From NCBI RefSeq assembly GCF_003284925.1, contig NZ_QMEX01000006.1:31196-95195 (forward strand): 64,000 bases of DNA, given 5' to 3'. A program made the position numbers and the translations under genes. This DNA comes from Mycolicibacter senuensis (lineage in GTDB: Bacteria > Actinomycetota > Actinomycetes > Mycobacteriales > Mycobacteriaceae). Below, piece after piece: positions 44,509-54,534 of the stretch (positions within the stretch are counted from its first letter, which is position 1; each line of letters begins with the position of its first letter). The notes below the pieces were generated by a model that made no database searches, was not told where the DNA came from, and worked only from the letters and a program-made list of their open reading frames with translations.

Positions 44509-47403
44509 TCACGCGGTTGTTGTCGGTATGGGCGCGGTGTCATCACCGCGCTCCGCCGGCCTCGGTTCGGGTCCGCTAGAGCCATGCCCCGTGATCTCAA
44601 AGGTGTTGAGCGGCCACCAGAACCAACGGCCCAACGCCGCAGCAATCGATGGCGTCATGAACGCCCGCACCATCAACGTGTCGATAATCAGGCCGATACC
44701 GATCGTCGTACCGAGCTGGCCGACCACGCGCAGGTCACTGACGATCATCGCCATCATGGTGAAAGCGAACACCAGGCCCGCTGCGGTGACGACGCGTCCG
44801 GTGGCCCCCACGCCTCGGATGATGCCGGTGTTGAGCCCGGCGTGTATCTCTTCTCTGAGTCGCGACACCAGCAGCAGATTGTAGTCCGAACCCACTGCCA
44901 GCAGGATCACCATCGACAACGGGATCACGATCCACTGCACGCCCAGGCCCAGGATGTCCTGCCAGAGCAACACCGATATTCCACACGCGATCCCCAGCGA
45001 CGCAGCGACCGTGCCGACGATCACGACGGCGGCCACCACGCTGCGGGTGATGATCAGCATGATCGCGAAGATCAGGATCAGCGACGCGATGAGCACGATC
45101 ATCAGGTCGATCACGACACCGTCCTGCATGTCGGCGTACAGCGATGCGGTACCGGCGATCGAGACTTTCGCGCTGGCCAGCGGGGTGCCCTTGAGGGCGT
45201 CCGCGACGACGTCTTTGAGGTCCCGGACGTGTGCGATGCCGTCCACCGAGGCGGGGTCGCCCTGGTGGGTGATGATCATCCGGACCGACTTGTGATCCGG
45301 CGACATGAACATCTTGATGCCACGCTTGAAGTCGGGATTGTCGAACACATCCGGCGGCAGATAGAAGAAGTCATCGCTCTTGGCCTGATCGAAGTACAGC
45401 CCGATCTCGGTGGCGCCCTTGGCCAGTTCCTGTTGTTGGGCCTGAGTGCCGGCCATGGTGCTGTGAGTCGCGATCATCATGTCGTGCATCTTGTTCATCG
45501 AGTCGATGTTCTCCCGCAGGACCGGCAGCATCTGCGGCATCAACTCGTCCAGGCGATCGATGTCGATGGTGAGACTCTGGATCTGTTCCGCGAGTTGGTC
45601 AATACCGTCCATGGTGTCGAAGATCGACCGGAGCGACCAACAGATCGGGATGTCGTAGCAGTGCGGCTCCCAGTAGAAGTAGTTGCGAAACACCCGGAAG
45701 AAATCATCGAAATCGGCGATGTTATCTCGCAATTCAGCGGTGGTGTCGGCCATCACGTGCGTCTTGCCCGCCATGCTGTGGGTGGTTTCGCTGGTCTCCT
45801 TCATGATCGTGTACATGCGTTCCAGGCTGGCGGCGGTCTTTGCCATCTCGTCGGCCTGTTCGAGCAGTTGCGCCGCGTTGTCGTTGTTGAACTTCGCGGC
45901 CTGCAACGTGCCGGCATTCTGCGCGCCGAGCAGGAACGGGATGGAGCTGTGCTCGATCGGTGAGCCCAGTGGGCGGGTGATGGTCTGCACCCGGTCGATG
46001 CCCCGCATCCGGAAGACGTGCTTGGCGACCTTTTCGATCACCAACATGTCCGACGGCGTACGCAGGTCATGATCGGTCTCGAGCATCAACAGTTCGGGGT
46101 TCATCCGAGCCTGGGAGAAATGCCGGTCCGCGACGGCCATGGCCAGGTTGGCGGGCATATCGGCGGGAGTGAATTTCTGGTCGTTGTACTGCGGCACATA
46201 GGTCAACAGGCTGACGAAACCCACGACGGCGACCATGCCGGTCAGCAGGATGATCGGAATGGGCCAGCGAACCGTGCTGGTTCCGACCTTGCGCCAGTTG
46301 CGCGTCGAGAGATTCTGTCTGGGGTCGAGCAGTCCGAACCTCGATGCCACGGTGAGCACCGCCGGCGCCAGCGTCAGTGCTGCGGCGATGACCACCAGAA
46401 TCGCGATCGCGCAGGGCGGCCCCATGGTCTGGAAGTAGGGCAACGTCGTCATGCCGAGGCACATCAAGGCGCCGACAATGGTCAGCCCGGACCCCAGGAT
46501 GACGTGAGAGACGCCGCTATAGGCGACATAGAACGCGTCATCGCGCTCAAGGCCGTTCGCTCTCTCCTCGTGATATCGGCCGAGGAGAAAGATCAGGTAA
46601 TCGGTTATCGCGGCTATGGACAACATCGTCACCATGCTCACCGCATACGGGGTCAGTCCGACGATGTTCACGTTGCCGGCCGCGGCCGTAACACCCATCG
46701 CGGCAAACAATCCCAGCCCGATGACAAACATCGACACCAGCATCGTGACCACCGAGCGGTAGATGGTCAGCAGCATCACGATGATGATGGCGACAGACAC
46801 CAACTCCAGCCTCGACATACTTTGATGCCCGGCGACACTGGTGTCGGCATTGAGGACGGTGTTACCCGCAACGTGGGCCTTGATACCCGGCGGCGGGTCG
46901 ACCGAGGCGACGATGTCACGTACGGCGGCGACCGACTCGTGGCTTTCGGTGGTGCCCTGCGAGCCGTCGAGGAAGATCTGCACGTAGGCGGACTTACCGT
47001 CCACACTCTGTGAGCCCGCCGCGGTCAGCGGATCGCTCCAGAAGTCCTGAACGTTCTGAACGTGCTTGTGGTCAGCCTCGAGCTTGGCGACGATCTCGTC
47101 GTAGAACTTGTGCGCGGCATCGCCGAGATGGTCCTCAGACTCCAGCACGACCATCGCCGTGGAGTCCGAATCGTACTGCTGGAATACCTTGCCGATGTTC
47201 AGCATCGCCACGTACGACGGTGCACCCGTGGGGCTGATCGGGACCGACCGGGTGGCAGCGACCTTGCCCAGTGACGGGACCACGGTGCCCAGCACGACCG
47301 CGACGAGCACCCAGAACAGGATGATCGGCACCGAGAAGATCCGAACCATCCGGCCCAAGAAAGGTCGGTGCGAGCGATGCGGCGCCGCGCCGGGGTCGCT
47401 CAT
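44509..47403 (-). CDS. mmpL: MmpL-family RND lipid transporter (second)
   Basis: A 964-aa MmpL. The same layout as the other copy is seen: helix 1 (IFSVPIILFWVLVAVVLGTVV), a large periplasmic domain, [15 protein letters not shown] near residue 268, a second loop with an extended helical part (SLERMYTIMKETSETTHSMAG and following), and [15 protein letters not shown] near residue 838. It resembles MmpL4/MmpL5, which export siderophores and also cause drug efflux. It is coupled to mmpS by an ATGA overlap and followed by a tetR gene. Confidence 0.92.
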   Translation of the reverse strand: MSDPGAAPHRSHRPFLGRMVRIFSVPIILFWVLVAVVLGTVVPSLGKVAATRSVPISPTGAPSYVAMLNIGKVFQQYDSDSTAMVVLESEDHLGDAAHKFYDEIVAKLEADHKHVQNVQDFWSDPLTAAGSQSVDGKSAYVQIFLDGSQGTTESHESVAAVRDIVASVDPPPGIKAHVAGNTVLNADTSVAGHQSMSRLELVSVAIIIVMLLTIYRSVVTMLVSMFVIGLGLFAAMGVTAAAGNVNIVGLTPYAVSMVTMLSIAAITDYLIFLLGRYHEERANGLERDDAFYVAYSGVSHVILGSGLTIVGALMCLGMTTLPYFQTMGPPCAIAILVVIAAALTLAPAVLTVASRFGLLDPRQNLSTRNWRKVGTSTVRWPIPIILLTGMVAVVGFVSLLTYVPQYNDQKFTPADMPANLAMAVADRHFSQARMNPELLMLETDHDLRTPSDMLVIEKVAKHVFRMRGIDRVQTITRPLGSPIEHSSIPFLLGAQNAGTLQAAKFNNDNAAQLLEQADEMAKTAASLERMYTIMKETSETTHSMAGKTHVMADTTAELRDNIADFDDFFRVFRNYFYWEPHCYDIPICWSLRSIFDTMDGIDQLAEQIQSLTIDIDRLDELMPQMLPVLRENIDSMNKMHDMMIATHSTMAGTQAQQQELAKGATEIGLYFDQAKSDDFFYLPPDVFDNPDFKRGIKMFMSPDHKSVRMIITHQGDPASVDGIAHVRDLKDVVADALKGTPLASAKVSIAGTASLYADMQDGVVIDLMIVLIASLILIFAIMLIITRSVVAAVVIVGTVAASLGIACGISVLLWQDILGLGVQWIVIPLSMVILLAVGSDYNLLLVSRLREEIHAGLNTGIIRGVGATGRVVTAAGLVFAFTMMAMIVSDLRVVGQLGTTIGIGLIIDTLMVRAFMTPSIAAALGRWFWWPLNTFEITGHGSSGPEPRPAERGDDTAPIPTTTA

Positions 47404-47831
47404 ACCGACTTCACCAGGCAGTAGATGAACGGTTTGACGGTGTCGGTGCTGGTCCGGTCGTCGCGCACCTTGTCGTCGACCGTCACCCGGCACCGAAGGT
47501 CACTGACATGGCGATCACCTTGAGCGATGATGTTGGCCGACATCGACGGTAGCGTCGTCACGATCGTGAATGACCAAGGCAGTGAGGCGTTTTCGATCAG
47601 ATTGGGTTGGCCGTTCTCGTCAAGGTAGTTCAGGTTCGCGGTCCCGCCCGTCCCGGTGACCTCATAGGTGATGTGCTTCGGATTGAAGTTCTCGGTGATC
47701 GCGGAACCCTCCGCCAAGTTCGGGCCTTGGTGGCCCAGGGTCGCGCGAATGCGGACAATGGCATACCCGCCCAGCGCGACGACGACCACCAGCAGCAGAG
47801 GAATCCAGAACCGCCTCAACACTCGAAACAC
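47400..47831 (-). CDS. mmpS: MmpS-family membrane protein (second)
   Basis: A 143-aa MmpS protein with an N-terminal helix (RRFWIPLLLVVVVALGGYAIVRIR) and the beta-rich domain KHITYEVTGTGGTANLNYLDENGQPN, ASLPWSFTIVTTLPSMSANIIAQGD and CRVTVDDKVRDD. It resembles MmpS4/MmpS5. It is the first gene of the mmpS-mmpL-tetR operon. A 16-base dyad lies 83 bases upstream. Confidence 0.9.
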   Translation of the reverse strand: MFRVLRRFWIPLLLVVVVALGGYAIVRIRATLGHQGPNLAEGSAITENFNPKHITYEVTGTGGTANLNYLDENGQPNLIENASLPWSFTIVTTLPSMSANIIAQGDRHVSDLRCRVTVDDKVRDDRTSTDTVKPFIYCLVKSV

Positions 47832-47913
47832 CCGGCGTGCGCCTCCGCTCTTTCGTCTGGCCCGGACGCGGGACGGACCGACTCAGCCGAGAAGATCAAC
47901 TCCCCCACCCATG

Positions 47914-47929
47914 CGGAACCCGAGTTCCG
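47914..47929. promoter_or_regulatory. Dyad upstream of the second mmpS
   Basis: CGGAAC and GTTCCG are perfect 6-base arms around CCGA, placed 83 bases before the mmpS start codon. A smaller dyad, CCGTC...GACGG, follows at once. Either could be the site for the operon's TetR protein. Confidence 0.35.
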
Positions 47930-48007
47930 TCACCGCGACGGTCGTTAGATTACCTCACTTGTGGGCATGGCCTGCGACAAAAGCTCCGACCGGCCGGACC
48001 GATGAGA

Positions 48008-48388
48008 TCACATCGACGGTTCGTGCAGCGCCAGGCTGACGAAGACGTAACCCATGCAGATCAGCAGATTCAACGCGGCGAGCATCAGCCCGGCCACGAT
48101 GAGCGCGTGCACCAGGCGGCGCCGGTTGCGCCGCGCCCGGGCCATCCGCTGCTCGCGTTGGATCGCCGTCGCGGCGAGTGCGAAGGTGTAGTCGATCGAC
48201 TCCGCCGACGCCGGCGGCGCGCCGGCCATCATCTCGCGCAGCCGGGCGGCCGGGATCTGTACGCCGACGCCGGCGAAGCGCCGACTCATCCGCCGGGCCC
48301 CCCAGCGGCCGACCGGTCGGACCACCGAAGCGATGCGCTGCGGCGGCTGATCCCACGGGGTGTCCCAGCGGCCTGACCGGGCCGTCAT
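48008..48388 (-). CDS. Conserved membrane protein next to aceA2
   Basis: A 126-aa protein with a basic N-terminal half and one long hydrophobic segment near the C-terminus ([30 protein letters not shown]). The central part reads [35 protein letters not shown]. It is divergent from the isocitrate lyase gene. In M. tuberculosis a short hypothetical gene (Rv1914c) occupies the same position next to aceAa, from memory, so this is probably its counterpart. Function unknown. Confidence 0.7.
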   Translation of the reverse strand: MTARSGRWDTPWDQPPQRIASVVRPVGRWGARRMSRRFAGVGVQIPAARLREMMAGAPPASAESIDYTFALAATAIQREQRMARARRNRRRLVHALIVAGLMLAALNLLICMGYVFVSLALHEPSM

Positions 48389-48617
48389 AACTGTTAACCA
48401 TAGCCACGAACGCAGTCGAATCCATCTGCTTCACGCAAGTTCCGGGGCATCGTCCGCGGCGTACGGAAGATGTATGGCGAAACTGCGCTATCCCACAGCC
48501 AGCGACGGCACAATACTGGGGAGTAACACGTGCGAACCCCGCGGTTCAGCGAGGCTCGACGAAGGAGAGCCGAGCTGGAACCGCCGCACGAACCGGCGCG
48601 AACAGGAGCGTAATTCC

Positions 48618-50918
48618 ATGACGACCATCGAAACGACCACGGCGGCGAGTGCACCGGTCCAACGAGACGTCGAAGCCGACCTCGCGGCGACACAGCAATA
48701 CTTCGACAGCCCCCGCTTCGAAGGCATCACCCGCCTCTACAGCGCCCGCCAGGTGGTCGAGCAGCGCGGCACCATCCCCTCCGACTACATCGTGGCGCGC
48801 GAAGCAGCGACGGCGTTCTACGCCCGGCTGCGTGAGCTGTTCGCCGCCAAGAAGAGCATCACCACGTTCGGCCCGTATTCGCCGGGTCAGGCGGTAGTGA
48901 TGAAGCGGGTGGGCATCGAGGGCATCTACCTGGGCGGGTGGGCCACCTCAGCCAAGGGGTCCATCACCGAGGACCCGGGACCCGACCTGGCCAGCTACCC
49001 GCTCAGCCAGGTGCCCGATGAGGCGGCCGGGCTGGTGCGTGCCCTGCTCACCGCCGACCGCAACCAGCACTACCTGCGCCTGCAGATGACCGAGGAGCAG
49101 CGCGCCGCCACCCCCGCCGTGGATTACCGGCCGTTCATTATCGCCGACGCAGACACCGGTCACGGCGGTGATCCTCACGTACGCAACCTGATCCGGCGTT
49201 TCGTGGAGGCCGGCGTACCCGGCTACCACATCGAGGATCAGCGTCCCGGCACCAAGAAGTGCGGCCACCAGGGGGGCAAGGTGTTGGTGCCCTCCGACGA
49301 GCAGATCAAGCGGCTGAACACCGCCCGCTTCCAACTGGACATGATGGGGGTCCCCGGCATCATCGTCGCGCGCACCGACGCCGAGGCGGCCAACCTGGTC
49401 GAGAGCCGCGCCGACGAGCGTGACCAGCCGTTCATCCTGGGCACCACCAACCTGAAAATCCCGTCCTACAAGGCCTGTTTCCTGGCGATGACGCGCCAGT
49501 TCTACAACGCCGGGATCACCGAGATCAACGGTCACCTGCTCTACGACCTGCCCGAGGGCGAGTACGCCGCCGCCGACGCCTGGCTGGACCGCAGCGGCAT
49601 CAGCGCGTTGATCACCAAAGCCGCCGAGGGCTGGAGCAGTGACGGCCGGCAGCCCGTGGATGGGCTCTACGACGAGATCGAATCGAAGTTCGTCGAAGCC
49701 TGGCAGAACGACGCCGGACTGATGACCTACGGCGAAGCCGTCGCCGAGATGCTGGAGTTCGCCGAACGCGAAGGCGAGCCACGCAACATGACCGCCGCGC
49801 AGTGGCGCGAATTCGCCGAGCGCGCACCGTTTTACACCGCCCAGGCGAAGGCCGCCGAGTTGAACGCCGACTCCGGTTGGGACTGCGAGCGGGCCAAGAC
49901 CCCCGAAGGCTACTACCAGGTGCGCGGCGGCATCCCCTATGCGATCGCCAAGTCGCTGGCCGCCGCGCCGTTCGCCGACCTGCTGTGGATGGAGACCAAG
50001 ACCGCCGACCTCGACGATGCCCGCCAGTTTGCCGATGCCGTCCACGCCGTGTATCCCGACCAGATGCTGGCCTATAACCTGTCCCCCTCGTTCAACTGGG
50101 ACACCACCGGCATGACCGACGAACAGATGCGGGCCTTCCCCGCCGAGCTCGGCAAAATGGGGTTCGTCTTCAATTTCATCACCTACGGCGGCCACCAGGT
50201 CGACGGGGTGGCCTCCGAGGAGTTCGCGGCCACCCTGCTGCAGGACGGCATGCTGGCGCTGGCCCGGCTGCAGCGCAAGATGCGGTTGGTCGAGTCGCCC
50301 TACCGAACCCCGCAGACCCTGGTCGGCGGGCCGCGTAGCGATGCCGCGCTGGCCGCCTCGTCCGGGCGCACCGCCACCACCAAGGCAATGGGCGCCGGCT
50401 CCACCCAGCATCAGCACCTGGTGCAGACCGAGGTGCCCAAGAAGCTGTTGGAGGAATGGCTGGCGCTGTGGGCCGAGCACTACCAGATCGGCGAGAAGCT
50501 GCGAGCGCAGCTACGGCCGACCCGGCCCGGGTCGGATGTGCTGGAGCTCGGGATCTTCGGCGACGACGACGAGAAACTCGCCAATGTGATCGTCGACCCG
50601 ATCAAGGACCGGCACGGCCGCAGCATCCTGACGGTGCGCGACCAGAACACCTTCGCCGAGAAGCTGCGGCAGAAGCGGCTGATGGATCTGACCCACTTGT
50701 GGTTGATCCACCGGTTCAAGGCCGCGGCGGTGCACTACGTCACGCCCACTCAGGACAACCTGTATCAGACCGAGAAGATGAAGGCGCACGGCATCTTCAG
50801 CAGCGTGCACCAGGAGGTCGGTGAGATCATCGTCGCCGACGTGAACCAGCCGCGCATCGACGAACTGCTGGCACCGGACCGGGAGGCGCTGGGCAAGCTG
50901 ATCCGCAAGGAAGACTGA
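48618..50918 (+). CDS. aceA2: Isocitrate lyase 2 (full-length AceA)
   Basis: A 766-aa ICL2, the long mycobacterial isocitrate lyase of the glyoxylate and methylcitrate cycles (isocitrate to glyoxylate + succinate). The catalytic motif is KKCGH at residues 213-217 with Cys215, and the metal site is in [10 protein letters not shown]. The extra C-terminal domain (about 600-766), which regulates ICL2 allosterically through acyl-CoA binding, is complete. In M. tuberculosis H37Rv this gene is split into two ORFs (Rv1915/Rv1916); here it is one. The ATG at 48618 has AGGAGCG upstream. Confidence 0.95.
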   Translation: MTTIETTTAASAPVQRDVEADLAATQQYFDSPRFEGITRLYSARQVVEQRGTIPSDYIVAREAATAFYARLRELFAAKKSITTFGPYSPGQAVVMKRVGIEGIYLGGWATSAKGSITEDPGPDLASYPLSQVPDEAAGLVRALLTADRNQHYLRLQMTEEQRAATPAVDYRPFIIADADTGHGGDPHVRNLIRRFVEAGVPGYHIEDQRPGTKKCGHQGGKVLVPSDEQIKRLNTARFQLDMMGVPGIIVARTDAEAANLVESRADERDQPFILGTTNLKIPSYKACFLAMTRQFYNAGITEINGHLLYDLPEGEYAAADAWLDRSGISALITKAAEGWSSDGRQPVDGLYDEIESKFVEAWQNDAGLMTYGEAVAEMLEFAEREGEPRNMTAAQWREFAERAPFYTAQAKAAELNADSGWDCERAKTPEGYYQVRGGIPYAIAKSLAAAPFADLLWMETKTADLDDARQFADAVHAVYPDQMLAYNLSPSFNWDTTGMTDEQMRAFPAELGKMGFVFNFITYGGHQVDGVASEEFAATLLQDGMLALARLQRKMRLVESPYRTPQTLVGGPRSDAALAASSGRTATTKAMGAGSTQHQHLVQTEVPKKLLEEWLALWAEHYQIGEKLRAQLRPTRPGSDVLELGIFGDDDEKLANVIVDPIKDRHGRSILTVRDQNTFAEKLRQKRLMDLTHLWLIHRFKAAAVHYVTPTQDNLYQTEKMKAHGIFSSVHQEVGEIIVADVNQPRIDELLAPDREALGKLIRKED

Positions 50919-50942
50919 GCGCGCCTGCCGGGGCGGAGCCGG

Positions 50943-51590
50943 CTACTCCGGCCAGCTGTTGCCCAGGATGGTTTCGACGAAATCGCCGCGGACGAACGAC
51001 GGGTCGTAGTGTGCGAGCACATCGGCGTTGACCGTGCCGAACGTGCTCTCCGGGCGGTGTTTGAAGCCATCGGTGAACGCCTGCAGGATCCGGCGCTTGA
51101 AGTCGGGCCGTGGATGCGCGGCGGTCACCGCCGCCAGCAGGTCCGGTGCCAGATCGTCGCGGCCGATGCCGAGCACATCGGTTTCTACGCCGGCGGTGAC
51201 CAGCGCGATCTCCGGGTCGAGGAACTCCGGGATGTTCGGGGTGGTGTGCAATGCGATGCCCAACCAGACCGTGCGGGCATCGGCTTCGTCGACGCCGCGC
51301 TCGAGCAGGAAGTCCCGGGCGGCGTTGGCGCCGTCAACCTCGAAGCGCAGCGCGGACCCGTGGTAGCGCTCGGTCAGCCCCAGGTCGTGAAACATCGCCC
51401 CCACGTAGAGCAGTTCCAGGTCGGGGGTCAGCCCGCGGCGTTGCCCCTGTAGTGCGCCAAAGAAGAACACCCGCCGAGAATGGTGATACAGCAGATCGTT
51501 CTCGACGTCGCGGATGTAGTCGGTTGCCTCCCGCACCAGCGCGGTGTCGGGGATCGCAACCCCGGCAACGGTTTCCAGTGCTGCGCTCAT
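50943..51590 (-). CDS. HD-domain phosphohydrolase-like protein
   Basis: A 215-aa protein with an HD-type metal site: LLYHHSRRVFFFGAL (first His), FHDLGLTERYHG (His-Asp) near residues 67-68, and downstream HTTPNIPEF. This resembles cyanamide-hydratase-like and other HD hydrolases. It converges on aceA2 (24 bases) and is followed upstream by an SDR gene 32 bases away on the same strand, so SDR and HD genes probably form an operon. The substrate is unknown. Confidence 0.83.
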   Translation of the reverse strand: MSAALETVAGVAIPDTALVREATDYIRDVENDLLYHHSRRVFFFGALQGQRRGLTPDLELLYVGAMFHDLGLTERYHGSALRFEVDGANAARDFLLERGVDEADARTVWLGIALHTTPNIPEFLDPEIALVTAGVETDVLGIGRDDLAPDLLAAVTAAHPRPDFKRRILQAFTDGFKHRPESTFGTVNADVLAHYDPSFVRGDFVETILGNSWPE

Positions 51591-51622
51591 CGCTGCGGCT
51601 CCTTTCGTTTCGGCGACTCGAC

Positions 51623-52345
51623 TCAGCCGGCAAGGCTTCCGCCGCCGTCTGCCCGGACGATCTGCCCGGTGATATACCCGGCGTCCTCATCCAACAGGAT
51701 GCAGATCGCATGTGCGATCTCCGCCGGCTTTCCGACGCGACGCATCGGAATGTTCTGCAGGAAAGCCTTTTCCCGCTCCGAGCCGACCGGGCTGCGCTCA
51801 CGGTACATCTCGGTCTCCGTGGGGCCGGGTGCCACCGCATTCACGGTGATACCTGTCTCGGCGAGTTCCCGCGCCCAGATCCGGGTGCAGGTTTCCAGCG
51901 CTGCCTTCGCCGCCGCATACGGTGTCCGTTCCGGGGTGCCCAACGTGGTCAGGCTCGTGACGTTGACGATGCGGCCCCATCCGCGGTCGATCATGCCCGG
52001 CAGTACCGCCTGGACCACCTGCACCGCCGTGCGCACGTTGAGGTCGTAGGTCTCAAACAGGTGATCGAGGTCGATCGACCCGAGTCGGCCGAAGTGCGCA
52101 AAGCCCACGTTGTTGACTACCGCATCGACGTGGCCGTCGGCGACGATGGCCGTCAGAGTGTCCGCGGTTGCCGCACGGTCGGCCAGGTCCACCGGATAGA
52201 ACGGCCCCGGGAAGCTCTCGGGTGTGGTGCGGGCGATCCCGATCGGTTGAAATCCGCGCGCGGCGAGGCGGTCGGCGACCGCCCGCCCAATTCCCTTGGA
52301 GGCGCCGGTGATCAGCACTCGTCGGTCGGGCCTGTTCTCGGGCAT
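51623..52345 (-). CDS. Short-chain dehydrogenase/reductase
   Basis: A 240-aa classical SDR with cofactor motif TGASKGIG (residues 13-20), NNVGFAHFG, catalytic Ser in VNVTSLTTLG and the Tyr-Lys pair in TPYAAAKAAL. It resembles 3-oxoacyl-ACP reductase/FabG-like proteins. The ATG at 52345 is chosen because the fold begins right after it; an upstream ATG at 52429 adds 28 residues. It precedes the HD-domain gene on the same strand. Confidence 0.9.
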   Translation of the reverse strand: MPENRPDRRVLITGASKGIGRAVADRLAARGFQPIGIARTTPESFPGPFYPVDLADRAATADTLTAIVADGHVDAVVNNVGFAHFGRLGSIDLDHLFETYDLNVRTAVQVVQAVLPGMIDRGWGRIVNVTSLTTLGTPERTPYAAAKAALETCTRIWARELAETGITVNAVAPGPTETEMYRERSPVGSEREKAFLQNIPMRRVGKPAEIAHAICILLDEDAGYITGQIVRADGGGSLAG

Positions 52346-52460
52346 CTGTGCTCCTCTCAACAACACTTCGATCCGATTCTGGTCGCGCGGCCGGCGATCC
52401 AGCCATGGCAGATGCGCCGTAGTTCCCACAGAATGCGACGCTGGGCTGCGATCAAAAGCG

Positions 52461-52498
52461 CACGGCCCAGGCGGTAGGTTCCTACCGCCTGGGCCGTG
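52461..52498 (-). terminator. Strong hairpin terminator
   Basis: CACGGCCCAGGCGGTAGG and CCTACCGCCTGGGCCGTG are perfect 18-base arms separated by TT. The hairpin lies 18 bases past the stop codon of the tandem-repeat gene, and on the minus strand it is followed by CGCTTTTG. This is the best intrinsic terminator in the window. Being so symmetrical, it would work as a stem in either direction. Confidence 0.75.
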
Positions 52499-52515
52499 GT
52501 GACGGACCGGACTGC

Positions 52516-54354
52516 CTAGATGTCCAGACCGAGGAACGCATCCCCCGGGTCCATCAGTGCGGAGGCGTCTAAGCCGCCGAACAGCACGCTGAGGTCCAGG
52601 TTCCCCAACGGCGTCACCAAGATGTCCGTAACGGTGCCCTCGGCGCCGTCCAGACCCGGGATTGCGGTGTAGACGTTGGCGAAACCGCCGCCGAAGTTGA
52701 GCACGTCGTACACCGAGCCGATCGCGGGCAGGTCCGCAGTGTCCACCCCGGTGGCGGCGGTGACGCCGTCGACGGTGAACGCGGTGTTGGTCAGGCCCAG
52801 CAGCTGAGTCACGGTCTCCGCGGTGTGCACGCTGCCGAGCTGTTCGGCATCGGCTCCGGTTCCGTCGTAGACGTGGAAGCTCTGCGGTGCCACCTGTAGC
52901 AGTAGCGAGGTGCCGGGGAAGGTGGCGACACCGCCGCCGAGATTGAGCAGCGGAGGCGCACCGATGGTCTGGAATACCGGGGTGAAACCCTCCGTCGCGG
53001 TGTCACCGGACCCGGTGAACGGATCGAAGGTGGTGTCGCCGATGCTGAAAGCATCCTTGCCGATGGCCGTGTCGGCGAATCCGGTGAACGCATCACCGGG
53101 GTTCAGCGGGCCCGCCACATCGATACCGCCGAACAGTGAGCTGAGGTCCATGCTCCCGAACGGTGTGATCAGGGTATCGGTGACCACGCCGTCGGCTCCC
53201 GGGGTGGCGGTGTAGATGTTCGTGAAGCCGCCACCGAAGTTGAAGGCGTCATACACCGTCCCGGCAGCCGGCAGGACGTCGGTGCTGCCGCCCTCGACCG
53301 CGGTCGCGCTGGCGACGACCAGCTGGGTGTTGGTCAGCCCCAACAGGCTCGTCACGTGCTCGGAGGTGGCGATGGTGCCGACCTGCATGGCCGCATCACC
53401 GGAACCGCTGTAGACGTCGAAGCTTTGCGGAGCCAAGATGATTCCGCCGTTTGTGGCATCTCCGATCGAAGCGCCCCCGATGTTCAGGAACGGCGCGGCT
53501 CCGGTCAGCGCTGCGACCGGAGCGAAGCCCTCCGTTATGGATCCGCCGGTTTTGGTGAACGGGTCGAAGGTGAACCCGCCGATGGCAAAGGCGTCCTCGC
53601 CCCCGCCGGACGCGCCGGCTTCCAGCTCGGCGAAGGCGTCGCCGGGCTGCAGCGGAGCCGCAGCGTCGATACCGCCGAACAACGGGGTCAGATCGAAGTT
53701 TCCGAACGGCGTCACCAAGGTATCCGTGACGGTGTCCGGGCCGTCGTCGGCGCTCACGATGGCGGTGTAGACGTTCGCAAACCCGCCACCAAGGTTGAAC
53801 ACGTCGTACACCGATCCGACCGTCGGTAGGGACACATCGGTCGCCGGCGGCGCGCCGACGACGGTGAACTGGGTATTGGTGAAGCCCCCCAGGTTCGCCA
53901 CCACCACACTGGTATTGATGCTGCCGAGATCGGTGCCGTCGGCAGGGTCGAACACCTCGAATTCCTGACCAGCCATGGGCCCGCCGAATGCGAATCCCCC
54001 ACCCAGAGTCAACAGGGGCGGAGCGCTGGTGAGCGGGTGAATCAGGGCGTAACCCTCCTCGTCACCGTTGACCGGGTCGAAGGTGAAACCGCCGATCGTG
54101 AACGCGTCAGCTCCCGTCGCGCTGGGAGCAACCGGTGCCGGTTCGGTGACGTCGGCCAAGGCTGCAGCCTCGACGCTGTACCGGCCGGCGGTCAGCGCCA
54201 CATCCCGACGAATCTGGGCTATGTCGATCCCGCTCGCAGGCAGAGAGCACACGACGACGCTCGCGCTTGCGGCCGCGGCGCCGGCGGCGACGCACAACCG
54301 GATCCGGGCCACCGGCCCCCCGGTGGTTGCGCCTGGTTGACAGAACAACTGCAT
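52516..54354 (-). CDS. Secreted protein of three long tandem repeats
   Basis: A 612-aa protein with an N-terminal signal segment (RIRLCVAAGAAAASASVVVC) and three tandem units of about 165-185 residues. Each unit opens with DAF(T/A/S)IG(G/D)(F/T)TFDP, contains LG(L/G)(T/F)TNT and G(S/T)VYD(V/A)(F/L)N(F/L)GGGF(A/T)N(V/I)YTA, and closes with VTD(T/I)L(V/I)TP(F/L)G(N/S)(F/M/L)DL, an LFGG turn and PGDAF. It is hydrophobic-glycine-rich with almost no cysteines. The ATG at 54354 has AGGAGA before it. Similar repeats occur in mycobacterial secreted proteins and PPE-like C-terminal regions, from memory. Function unknown; a surface or envelope role is inferred. Confidence 0.82.
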   Translation of the reverse strand: MQLFCQPGATTGGPVARIRLCVAAGAAAASASVVVCSLPASGIDIAQIRRDVALTAGRYSVEAAALADVTEPAPVAPSATGADAFTIGGFTFDPVNGDEEGYALIHPLTSAPPLLTLGGGFAFGGPMAGQEFEVFDPADGTDLGSINTSVVVANLGGFTNTQFTVVGAPPATDVSLPTVGSVYDVFNLGGGFANVYTAIVSADDGPDTVTDTLVTPFGNFDLTPLFGGIDAAAPLQPGDAFAELEAGASGGGEDAFAIGGFTFDPFTKTGGSITEGFAPVAALTGAAPFLNIGGASIGDATNGGIILAPQSFDVYSGSGDAAMQVGTIATSEHVTSLLGLTNTQLVVASATAVEGGSTDVLPAAGTVYDAFNFGGGFTNIYTATPGADGVVTDTLITPFGSMDLSSLFGGIDVAGPLNPGDAFTGFADTAIGKDAFSIGDTTFDPFTGSGDTATEGFTPVFQTIGAPPLLNLGGGVATFPGTSLLLQVAPQSFHVYDGTGADAEQLGSVHTAETVTQLLGLTNTAFTVDGVTAATGVDTADLPAIGSVYDVLNFGGGFANVYTAIPGLDGAEGTVTDILVTPLGNLDLSVLFGGLDASALMDPGDAFLGLDI

Positions 54355-54534
54355 GACTTCTCCTCTGCTGAGCGGGGTTACGTCGGCACGGCACCGAGCG
54401 CCGCGGCCGCCCCGTGGTCTTACCAAAGCGGCGATGCCCAGGCGTGTCTGCGACGCGCGGCATGTACACCAGACGCGCATCGGCGGCGCGGCGGCCGTCG
54501 ATGCCGGCCCGCGATGTCGGCGGTTGTGGGAAAG

